Made by a program: the position numbers and the translations under genes. Shown piece by piece: positions 1-6,380 of a DNA stretch of 10,196 nucleotides. The notes below the pieces were generated by a model. That model was not told the DNA's origin. It did no database searches and saw only the letters and a program-made list of their open reading frames with translations. Every line of letters begins with the position of its first letter. The stretch's first letter is position 1. Source of the DNA: Dichotomicrobium sp964650735 (GTDB lineage: Bacteria > Pseudomonadota > Alphaproteobacteria > Rhizobiales > Rhodomicrobiaceae); assembly GCA_964650735.1 (NCBI GenBank), contig CAZYUT010000076.1, positions 1-10,196 on the forward strand, given 5' to 3'.

Positions 1-820
1 CAGGAACGACCCAGCCGTCAACCTCGAACATCTGGTGATCCCACATGATCTCGAACGGCTGATTTTCGTTCACCTGCGCGTTGAAGATACGGCCGTTGTA
101 GGCGGTCACGATCACTGCCTCTTCGTCCGCAAGCATCTGCGGCGGCTGCGCGCCTTCGGTCCACCAGATCACATTGTCCTTGATCTCGTCGAGCTTGGCG
201 AAAGCGCGGTCCTGGCCTTCCTTGGTCGCCAGCACTTCGTAGACTTGCTCAGGCTCAACACCATCGGCGATCAGGGCCCACTCGAGGTTCTTTTGCGGGA
301 TCCTCTGGAGCGCGCGGGTGCCCGGGAACTTCTCGAGATCCCAAATGTCCTCAATCGTCTGCGGGCCGCCATCGGGGAACGCCTCGGTGTTGTAGGCGAA
401 CATCGTGGCGTAAAGGATGCTCGGTACGAAGCAGTCACCCAGCGTGCCTTCGATGAAGTCAGCGGTCGGTGAAGCGCCGTCCGGAGCCGGTGCGAACCAC
501 TCGTCGTGGTCGATCTCCATCACCAGGCCTTCATCGCAAGCGCGCTGCGCATCGGCCTGAAGCATATCGACGATGTCCCAGGTCACGTTGCCGGCCTCGA
601 CCTGCGAGCGGATACCGGCCAGCGCCTGCGCCGACTTGTCCTCGTTGAAGATCTTCACGCCCGTCTTTTCGGTGTAGGGCTCATGATAGGCGCGCACCTG
701 CGAGTCGGTGTAGGCGCCGCCCCAGGAGACGATCGTGAGTTGCTTCTCCTGCGCATAGGCAAACGTTGTCGAAGCAGCCATCACGCCCGCAGCCAGCAGG
801 CCCAAGCTTCTGATTTTCAT
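1..820 (-). CDS. ABC transporter substrate-binding protein, spermidine/putrescine (PotD) type, partial at left edge
   Basis: Periplasmic solute-binding component of a polyamine-type ABC importer (COG0687 class). The frame is open from ATG at 818-820 to the left edge, giving 273 residues without a stop; related proteins are about 340-370 residues, so the C-terminus is missing. Residues 1-23 form a Sec signal peptide (positive start, hydrophobic core, AYA before the likely cut ahead of QEK). The mature N-terminus LTIVSWGGAYTDSQ, then WDIVDM near 81-86 and YNTEAFP near 143-149, are typical of the family. Cys95 and Cys130 are the only cysteines seen and could form a disulfide. A strong AGGAGG (831-836) lies 10 bases before the start. 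It follows the ATPase gene on the same strand. Family assignment is secure; the substrate is not, because such proteins also bind amino-acid derivatives, opines and other amines. Confidence 0.9.
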   Translation of the reverse strand, partial: MKIRSLGLLAAGVMAASTTFAYAQEKQLTIVSWGGAYTDSQVRAYHEPYTEKTGVKIFNEDKSAQALAGIRSQVEAGNVTWDIVDMLQADAQRACDEGLVMEIDHDEWFAPAPDGASPTADFIEGTLGDCFVPSILYATMFAYNTEAFPDGGPQTIEDIWDLEKFPGTRALQRIPQKNLEWALIADGVEPEQVYEVLATKEGQDRAFAKLDEIKDNVIWWTEGAQPPQMLADEEAVIVTAYNGRIFNAQVNENQPFEIMWDHQMFEVDGWVVP

Positions 821-837
821 GTGGTCAGTTCCTCCTG

Positions 838-853
838 TTAACCAATCGGTTAA
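838..853. promoter_or_regulatory. Palindrome directly upstream of the substrate-binding protein RBS (possible operator)
   Basis: TTAACCAATCGGTTAA has perfect 6-base arms (TTAACC/GGTTAA) around a 4-base centre. On the minus strand it ends one base before the AGGAGG Shine-Dalgarno of the substrate-binding protein gene. The size and symmetry fit a dimeric repressor site; as RNA it would be a weak A/U-rich hairpin next to the ribosome-binding site. No regulator for it is encoded nearby, so the function is inferred. Confidence 0.35.
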
Positions 854-914
854 GGTCGTCGTCATTGTGTTGACTTCGATCCCGAGCAACGGATGTTGCC
901 AGGAACATGCGGAG

Positions 915-937
915 GTGCGCTCCCCCCGGAGGCGCAC
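915..937 (-). other. GC-rich hairpin between ATPase and binding-protein genes
   Basis: GTGCGC (915-920) pairs with GCGCAC (932-937), and TCC (921-923) pairs with GGA (928-930) if G931 is bulged, giving about 9 base pairs around a CCCC loop. It lies in the 235-base gap between the ATPase stop and the binding-protein start. No T-run follows on the minus strand, so a full intrinsic terminator is unlikely. A smaller hairpin (GCAAC 886-890 / GTTGC 895-899) lies nearer the binding-protein gene. Such intercistronic structures often set different mRNA stability for the abundant binding protein; that role is inferred here. I see no convincing gene in the gap. Confidence 0.35.
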
Positions 938-1055
938 ACGATGGGCGTTGATCGCCTTCTTGTTGTTGCGGTCCCAACCCTGCAAAGCCATTCGGCGCCC
1001 TGCTTTCTGATGCGCAGGAACGCCTTGACCTTGAGGCCGGGACCCGGAGACACCG

Positions 1056-2204
1056 TCACAACGGCATCGGATCGAGGGCGCGGCAGTCCTGGCTGGCCCA
1101 GCCGACCATTGCCGTCTCCCCTTCCTTGATAATCTTGTGGCCGTGGGTGTTGGGGACCTTGACGATGAAATCCTCATGGCCCGCAACGGACATGCGCGTG
1201 CGGATGTGGTCGCCGAGATAGATCAGCTCCTCGATGCGGCCCTCCAGCGCGTTGGGCATCGTCCCTTCATCCGGGTTGATCTCTACGCGTTCGGGGCGCA
1301 GCGACAGCGTGGTGCGCGCGCCAACCTCCTCCACGGCGACCGCCAGTGCCTCGACCACATGCCCGTCGTCGATTTCGACCTGGCACAGGCCGTCATTGCC
1401 AAGCGACTTCACCGTGCCGTTCAGCTTGTTGTTCTCGCCGATAAACTGGGCGACGAAACTGTTTTCCGGCTCCTCGTAGAGCACGTCGGGCGTGGAAAGC
1501 TGCTGGATAACGCCGTCGTTGAACACGGCGACGCGATCGGACATGGTCAGCGCCTCGGACTGGTCGTGCGTCACGTAAACGACCGTTACGCCGAGGTTTT
1601 CGTGAATGTGCTTGATTTCGTATTGCATATGCTCGCGCAGCTGCTTGTCGAGCGCACCGAGCGGCTCATCCATGAGCACAAGCTGCGGCTCGAACACCAG
1701 CGCGCGCGCCAGCGCGATCCGCTGCTGCTGGCCGCCGGACAGTTGAGCGGGACGGCGCCCGCCGAACTGGCTCATCTGGACCATGTCCAGAGCGCGCGCG
1801 ATCTTCTCCTTGATCTCCGCCTTCGGCAGCTTTCGCACCTGCAGCGGGAATGCGAGGTTCTCCCAGACGGTCATGTGCGGGAACAGTGCGTAGTTTTGAA
1901 ACACCATCCCGATCTCGCGCTTGTGCGGCGGCACGTTGTTGATGGGTTGGCCGTTCAGAAAAATCTCGCCATGCGTTGCCGGCTCGAATCCGGCGAGCAT
2001 CATCAGGCAGGTGGTCTTGCCGGACCCCGACGGTCCTAGCAAGGTGATGAACTCGCCCTTGGCAATGTTCAGATTGAGGTCTTTCACGACCAGCGTTTCG
2101 CCGTCGTAGCTTTTTTGAACGCGCTCGAACCGGACATAAGCGTCTTCCGGTTGCGTCTCCGCGACCTTCTGGGTTTCGGCCGTGGGTGTCGACAGCTGAT
2201 CCAC
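1056..2204 (-). CDS. ABC transporter ATP-binding protein, PotA/FbpC/CysA type
   Basis: Cytoplasmic ATPase that powers the importer whose binding protein follows. With the start chosen here it is 382 residues, usual for the family. Motifs in order: Walker A GPSGSGKT (57-64), Q-loop Gln103 in VFQNYALFPH, signature LSGGQQQR (155-162), Walker B LVLMDEP (175-181) with catalytic Glu180, and H-loop His213 in VTHDQ. A C-terminal regulatory TOBE-like region follows, with SLRPERVEI as the usual hallmark. GTG at 2202-2204 is preferred because GGAGGG (2215-2220) lies 10 bases upstream. The in-frame ATG at 2286-2288 would add 28 poorly conserved residues and has no Shine-Dalgarno. The gene is first in the visible operon and divergent from the DUF1989 gene. 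Assignment to the polyamine/iron/sulfate importer ATPase class is firm; the transported compound is not shown. Confidence 0.93.
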   Translation of the reverse strand: MDQLSTPTAETQKVAETQPEDAYVRFERVQKSYDGETLVVKDLNLNIAKGEFITLLGPSGSGKTTCLMMLAGFEPATHGEIFLNGQPINNVPPHKREIGMVFQNYALFPHMTVWENLAFPLQVRKLPKAEIKEKIARALDMVQMSQFGGRRPAQLSGGQQQRIALARALVFEPQLVLMDEPLGALDKQLREHMQYEIKHIHENLGVTVVYVTHDQSEALTMSDRVAVFNDGVIQQLSTPDVLYEEPENSFVAQFIGENNKLNGTVKSLGNDGLCQVEIDDGHVVEALAVAVEEVGARTTLSLRPERVEINPDEGTMPNALEGRIEELIYLGDHIRTRMSVAGHEDFIVKVPNTHGHKIIKEGETAMVGWASQDCRALDPMPL

Positions 2205-2318
2205 GTCGGAATTGCCCTCCGTTCCTGAGCGTCTTTCGCCTTGGCCCGTTACAGGCATGTTCCATGCCACTGCCATAGAGCATGCCATGCGCAGTTCAGA
2301 TCATTTGCAAGCCATGCT

Positions 2319-2354
2319 TATAGCTCGTATCAGAGTTGCTGATAGGCTATAGCC
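2319..2354. promoter_or_regulatory. Inverted repeat in the shared upstream region of the ABC operon and DUF1989 gene
   Basis: Two nested arm pairs are visible: TATAGC (2319-2324) with GCTATA (2346-2351), and TATCAG (2328-2333) with CTGATA (2339-2344), around AGTTG. GGCTATAGCC (2345-2354) is itself a perfect 10-base palindrome. TTGCAA (2305-2310), 17 bases, TATCAG (2328-2333) is a plausible but weak plus-strand promoter overlapping the repeat. A dyad midway between divergent genes fits an operator controlling both; no regulator gene is adjacent in the window. I see no guanidine-riboswitch-like conserved sequence here. Confidence 0.4.
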
Positions 2355-2439
2355 CGGATTAACGATGATCAAGGCCAACTTTCGTGGATGCGCGGGTTGA
2401 GAGTCCTCAGATCAGCCTGAAAACGAAGCAGGATCGGCG

Positions 2440-3303
2440 ATGACAACGCGCGGAAAACATCCTGCGCCGAGCGATGCGGCGGCCCGGAAGGCGGTCCCTG
2501 CTGTGGTCTGCTATCCAACCGGGACGCTGCCGCCGTTTGATCCGACGTTTTATCAGGCGTCGCGGGACGGGATGGCGCAAATCGCAGAACTCATCGTGCC
2601 GCCCCGCGACGCAAAGGCGTTTCGCGTGCCCGCCGGGCACATTTTCCGGATCGCCATAACCGACGGCCCGCAGGTCGGCGACCTTAACCTTTGGAATGCG
2701 GACGATTTGTCCGAGCGGTTCTTCAGCGGCAAAACCCGCGCGCTGCACGGTACGCATGTCACCACCGGCGACCGGCTCTGGAGCAACTTGCCGCATCTGC
2801 GCCCGATGGCGACGATCACGCGCGACACGCTCGACTGGTACGGTTGGGACAACGACGGCGCCGGCGTGCATGATGTGATCGGCACACGTTGCGACCCTTA
2901 CACCAATCGCCTCCTGAGCGGCGCGGACTACGACCGCTGCTGCCACTCGAACCTGACGCGGGCGCTAGCCGCCGCACGGGACATCCCGCCTGAGGAGGCC
3001 GAACCGCATATTCACGATGTCCTCAACGTGTTCATGTGCACAGGCTTTACGCAGGACACCCATCAGTATTTCATGAAGGCGAGCCCGGCGCGCCCGGGCG
3101 ACTTCATCGAGTTCTTCGCGGAGATCGACCTGCTCGCGGCTCTGTCAACCTGCCCCGGCGGAGATTGCGGCGCCGAGCACTCAAGCGATGCGGCGGTGTG
3201 CTATTCCCTCCGAGTGGAGATTCACCGGCCGCCGGCAGAGGCGCTTGCGCAGTGGCAGCCGCCCGCGCGCAATCCCTATGCCGGGAGGCACGGAATGCGC
3301 TGA
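2440..3303 (+). CDS. DUF1989 / urea carboxylase-associated family protein
   Basis: A 287-residue cytoplasmic protein of the DUF1989 (COG3665, UAAP) family. Hallmarks are GTRCDPYTN (148-156), the CCHSN cluster (167-171), VLNVFMCT (194-201) and the C-terminal STCPGGDCG stretch (236-244). His144, Cys151, Cys168, His169, Cys238 and Cys243 are candidate metal or catalytic residues. In known systems two DUF1989 paralogues form carboxyguanidine deiminase beside guanidine/urea carboxylase; neither the partner nor a carboxylase is seen here. The gene stands alone, divergent from a polyamine-type importer, which suggests it handles an imported nitrogen compound. ATG 2440 has AGGA (2430-2433) six bases upstream. 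Family membership is confident; the reaction is unknown. About 20 N-terminal residues look poorly conserved, but no better start is evident. Confidence 0.88.
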   Translation: MTTRGKHPAPSDAAARKAVPAVVCYPTGTLPPFDPTFYQASRDGMAQIAELIVPPRDAKAFRVPAGHIFRIAITDGPQVGDLNLWNADDLSERFFSGKTRALHGTHVTTGDRLWSNLPHLRPMATITRDTLDWYGWDNDGAGVHDVIGTRCDPYTNRLLSGADYDRCCHSNLTRALAAARDIPPEEAEPHIHDVLNVFMCTGFTQDTHQYFMKASPARPGDFIEFFAEIDLLAALSTCPGGDCGAEHSSDAAVCYSLRVEIHRPPAEALAQWQPPARNPYAGRHGMR

Positions 3304-3313
3304 GAATGCTGGC

Positions 3314-3371
3314 GCGCTACCGGCCGGAGCGAACACCGGGATCAGGACCGGTAGCGCCTCATTCTCTCTTG
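3314..3371 (+). terminator. Terminator-like stem-loop after the DUF1989 gene
   Basis: GCGCTACCGG (3314-3323) is perfectly complementary to CCGGTAGCGC (3348-3357), a 10-base-pair stem starting 11 bases after the DUF1989 stop. The 24-base loop can form a further CCGG/CCGG stem. The following CTCATTCTCTCTT is pyrimidine-rich but has no clean T-run, so termination may be inefficient. It separates the DUF1989 gene from the eRF1-like gene. Confidence 0.45.
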
Positions 3372-3398
3372 CGAAGATAACGAATTTGGAGTTTGACC

Positions 3399-3452
3399 AT
3401 GAGCCTGGCCGCGAGCGGGACACGAAGGTCCAATTCGCGGCTTGCATCCTGA
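3399..3452 (+). CDS. Possible 17-codon leader ORF before the Balon-like gene
   Basis: ATG at 3399-3401 is preceded by GGAG (3388-3391) at 7 bases and runs 17 codons (MSLAASGTRRSNSRLAS) to TGA at 3450-3452. The stop ends 4 bases before the AAGGA that serves the next gene. The placement would suit translational coupling or a regulatory upstream ORF. The peptide matches nothing I recognise, and an ORF this short can occur by chance. There is no run of a single amino acid typical of attenuator peptides. Confidence 0.2.
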   Translation: MSLAASGTRRSNSRLAS

Positions 3453-3467
3453 CCGAAAGGATCCCCA

Positions 3468-4586
3468 ATGCTGCATGTTGACCTGCCCACCCGCGCCGAA
3501 ACTGATCTCCTTGCCTCTCATCGCGGCGCGCCGGCCGTGTCGATCTATCTGCCGACCACCCCAGTAACGCAGGATACCCAGGCGGATCGCACTGCCTTGA
3601 AGAACGCTCTGCGAGAGGCGGTCGCGCAACTGGAAGCCATCAACACGGACAAGCGCGCGATCTGGCCGATTGAGGAAGCGATCACCGAAATCATCGACGA
3701 TGATCCGTTCTGGGCGACCCAGGCCAATAGCCTCGCCGTCTTCGCCGGTCCGGGCATCCTGCGGACCTTCCGTCTGGCAAACAAGCTCGAAGCTTCCGTG
3801 CATGTATCGGACCGTTTCCACCTGAAGCCGCTTCTCCGGTCGGTGACGTTTCCCCAGGACGCGTATGTGCTCGCCATCAGTATCGGGGGCGTTCGCCTCA
3901 TCGAGGTCTCGGCGGACCTGCCCGCGCACGAGGTCCGCGTGCCCGGCCTGCCGCGGGACTACAGCGATGCGCTCGGCAAGCGCGGCCACCTTGAACAGGG
4001 CACGATGGGCCGCACTGGCAGCATGAGCGAAAACGCGCTGCTCAACCGCTATTGCCGCGCGGTCGATACAGCGTTGCGCACGATCCTGGCGGGTCACGAG
4101 CGTCCATTGATCGTCGCCGCCAGTGAACCTCTCGCGTCGATCTACCGCGCAGTGTCGAGTTACCCGCACACAGCCGCGAGGGTCATCGCGGGAAGCGCCG
4201 AACGCACGCCCGATCATGAGCTTGCTGAGGCGGCCCGGCGGATTCTCGACGAGATCCACGCTGAGGAATTGGGCGCTCTGGCCCGTCTCTACGCCACCCG
4301 CGAGAACGAAGGGCGCGCTACTGGCGACATCGCGCAGGCCGCCCGCGCTGCGACCTTCGGCGCGGTCGACACCTTGATCGTCGACATGAACGACGTCGTT
4401 CCCGGCACGGTCGATGACGACACCGGCGCCGTCACATTCGCCGATGGGGCTGGCGCTGAAACCTATGGCGTGATCGACGAAATCGCCTCGCGGGCGATGA
4501 AGACCGGCGCGCGTGTGATCGCGGCGCGAAAGGGGGACATTCCGGGCGGCGGCAGCTTGGCGGCGATCCTCCGCTTCCCGATCTGA
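3468..4586 (+). CDS. eRF1-like ribosome hibernation factor, Balon / baeRF family
   Basis: A 372-residue soluble protein resembling bacterial eRF1/Pelota-like proteins, including Balon of Psychrobacter and mycobacterial Rv2629. Supporting features are the N-terminal VSIYLPT (24-30) and following basic helix, FWATQANSLAVF (81-92), HLKPLLR (118-124), the central NRYCRAVDTALR helix (193-204), and a C-terminal L7Ae/eRF1 domain-3-like region with FGAVDTLIVD (297-306), a VDDDTG turn, and YGVIDEIASRAMKTGARV ending near 350. Length equals that of Balon. Known Balon enters the vacant ribosomal A site with EF-Tu during cold or stress. A charged and glycine-containing loop, about 165-188, occupies the place where related proteins vary; no GGQ release motif is present, so peptide release is not expected. 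AAGGA (3457-3461) lies 6 bases before ATG. Family call is good; stress regulation is inferred, and no EcfG-type promoter was found. Confidence 0.82.
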   Translation: MLHVDLPTRAETDLLASHRGAPAVSIYLPTTPVTQDTQADRTALKNALREAVAQLEAINTDKRAIWPIEEAITEIIDDDPFWATQANSLAVFAGPGILRTFRLANKLEASVHVSDRFHLKPLLRSVTFPQDAYVLAISIGGVRLIEVSADLPAHEVRVPGLPRDYSDALGKRGHLEQGTMGRTGSMSENALLNRYCRAVDTALRTILAGHERPLIVAASEPLASIYRAVSSYPHTAARVIAGSAERTPDHELAEAARRILDEIHAEELGALARLYATRENEGRATGDIAQAARAATFGAVDTLIVDMNDVVPGTVDDDTGAVTFADGAGAETYGVIDEIASRAMKTGARVIAARKGDIPGGGSLAAILRFPI

Positions 4587-4715
4587 CGCTCGTAGGCTGA
4601 CAGCAGTCGCCAGCCGCTGCGCGCTTGATCACTCTTGGTCAGCGTGCAGTTGGTGAGCAGCTTTGTCGCGCGGCCGCAGATCTGTCTCGACCCTCGCGCG
4701 GCAGGTCGTCGCCGC

Positions 4716-6380
4716 TCACGGCAGCATCTCCGGGCTGGCCGCCGTCTGCCGCGTGCCGAACCAGTGGGTCACCAGCGGTGCGGTGCCCTCGACCAGGCTC
4801 GCGCGCACCTCCGCCTCCAGCGCACGGGTCTCGGCGGTCTGGCGGGCGCGCTGGCGCAAATGTTCGCCCCATGAGCCGACGATGTTGGTTTCGATGTAGC
4901 GATGCGGTTCGGCGGCATGCTCGAAGAGGTTCCAGAATAGCGTGCCGCTGGCTTTCCGCGTGGCCGAGAGCTGAGCCATCGCCTTCCGGAAGGCAGCGGC
5001 CTTGGCCGGCTCCACGCGATATTCGACGGTAATGTAAACCGGGCCGCGCTCGGCCTCCGGTTCTCCCGCGATATTGGGGGCGGGCCAGGCGCCGTCGCCG
5101 ATGCGGCCGGAGGGGTCATCTGCCTGAGGCAGGCGCAGACGATGCGTGCCAAGCCCCGTGACGATCTGGAGAGCGGCAGCCAGCCCGAACGCCGCATCCA
5201 GGCCCAGCGCTCCGGCGAGCCAGCCGAAGCCCGCGCCGCCCGCCGCCATGCCAAGGCCGAAGACCAGCATGAAAAGCGCCGCTGCCCGGCCCTTGACCCA
5301 GCGCGGCGCTGCGGACTGGGCTCCGCCCATCAGGATCGCCAGCGTCGTCATCCAGCCAAAGCCTGCAACCAACATCGCCGGCCAGACAAGGATCGGCAGA
5401 ACGGCAACGGCCAGGAGCGCAGCCGCGACAGCGCCGCTGGCCAACAACAGCAATCGGTCGGCCGCGAACCGCGCACGTAGGCGCGGCAGCATCCCGCCAG
5501 TTACCACCGAGCCGACGCCCACCAGGCCGAGCAAAATGCCGTAGGTCTCGGGCCCCGCGCCGGGCAGCGTGCGGGCGACCAGCGGCAGAAGCGCCCAGAG
5601 CGCGCTGGCCGGCAGCGCGAAGGCCAGGGTCCGCAAAAGCACCGCCCGGAGCCTCGGCGCGGCGGAGGCGTAGCGCAAACCCGCCGCAAGGGCTTCCATC
5701 GCCCTTTCCCGGGGCGCTGAGGCGGGCGGCTGCAGCGGCGGTGTCCAGGCCGCAAAGACTGCGATGACAGCGGCGAAGGTAAGCGCGTTGAAAAGGAATA
5801 CCGCCCCCGCGCCAAAAGCTGCCACGGCGAGGCCGCCAAGCGCCGGCCCGGCTGCGCGGGCCACGTTAAATGAAATCCCGTTAAGCGCAACAGCCTGAAC
5901 AAGGTCGTCGTCGCCCACGAGTTCGGGAAGCACGGCCTGCGACGCGGGCGCGACGAAGGCCGCGCCAGCGGCCCCCGCGAAGGTCAGCAAGAGCAGCGCC
6001 GTGGGTTCGATCACGCCCGCTATCGTCGCCAGCCCCAGCGCCACAGACACGGCCATCATCCAGACCTGCGCCGCGATCAGCACCCGCCGCTTGTCAGCCA
6101 CGTCGGCGATCACGCCCGCGGGCAACGTGAACAGCACCAGCGCCGCCATCGCCGCCGACTGCACCAGCGCCACGAGCAGCGGATCGGGCGTGAGTTCGGT
6201 CATCAGCCAGGCCCGCCCGACCTCCTGCATGAAGGCGCCGAGGTTCGAGACTGCCGTCGCGAGGAACAGCGCGAGGAAGACTGGATGGCGCAGCGGGGCC
6301 AGCGCGCCGCGCGGCGCAGCAGGTGACGTTGCGGTCCCACCCGTTGTGGGGGCCTCCAGCGCCTTCGTGCCGCGGCTCAT
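4716..6380 (-). CDS. MFS exporter, EntS-like / MFS_3 family, with C-terminal dimeric alpha-beta-barrel-like domain
   Basis: A 554-residue inner-membrane transporter. About 12 hydrophobic helices span roughly 33-410, with the MFS loop 2-3 motif as GVIADVADKRR (89-99) and an early NLGAFMQEVGRAWLMTEL segment characteristic of the enterobactin-exporter-like (PF05977) class. After a linker (about 415-445), residues 446-540 form a soluble domain (ITVEYRVEPAKAAAFRKAM, FWNLFEHAAEPHRYIE, SWGEHLRQ, THWFG) that resembles antibiotic-biosynthesis-monooxygenase folds. This tail recurs in many PF05977 proteins, so it is a family trait. ATG 6378-6380 overlaps the SDR stop (ATGA) and has GGAGGGG just upstream. 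It is last in the operon. Likely role: proton-driven efflux of a small molecule made, modified or sensed by the operon; substrate unknown. MFS identity is firm, direction of transport inferred. Confidence 0.88.
   Translation of the reverse strand: MSRGTKALEAPTTGGTATSPAAPRGALAPLRHPVFLALFLATAVSNLGAFMQEVGRAWLMTELTPDPLLVALVQSAAMAALVLFTLPAGVIADVADKRRVLIAAQVWMMAVSVALGLATIAGVIEPTALLLLTFAGAAGAAFVAPASQAVLPELVGDDDLVQAVALNGISFNVARAAGPALGGLAVAAFGAGAVFLFNALTFAAVIAVFAAWTPPLQPPASAPRERAMEALAAGLRYASAAPRLRAVLLRTLAFALPASALWALLPLVARTLPGAGPETYGILLGLVGVGSVVTGGMLPRLRARFAADRLLLLASGAVAAALLAVAVLPILVWPAMLVAGFGWMTTLAILMGGAQSAAPRWVKGRAAALFMLVFGLGMAAGGAGFGWLAGALGLDAAFGLAAALQIVTGLGTHRLRLPQADDPSGRIGDGAWPAPNIAGEPEAERGPVYITVEYRVEPAKAAAFRKAMAQLSATRKASGTLFWNLFEHAAEPHRYIETNIVGSWGEHLRQRARQTAETRALEAEVRASLVEGTAPLVTHWFGTRQTAASPEMLP

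Noticed and set aside
862..1059. 65-codon minus-strand ORF beginning GTGA at the ATPase stop
   Set aside because: The 4-base overlap is tempting, but the product has no recognisable family, contains both hairpins, and another frame looks equally coding-like; treated as noncoding leader.
1137..2039. 300-codon plus-strand ORF opposite the ATPase gene
   Set aside because: It is antisense to a clear ATPase with all ABC motifs; its product is rich in His, Arg and Leu with no domain, typical of GC-rich mirror frames.
2289..2439. Guanidine (ykkC-type) riboswitch ahead of the DUF1989 gene
   Set aside because: The family context made it worth looking for, but the conserved riboswitch segments are not present; only the inverted repeat stands out.
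3342..4259. 305-codon minus-strand ORF opposite the Balon-like gene
   Set aside because: Antisense shadow that also crosses the terminator-like stem-loop and leader region; no recognisable domain.
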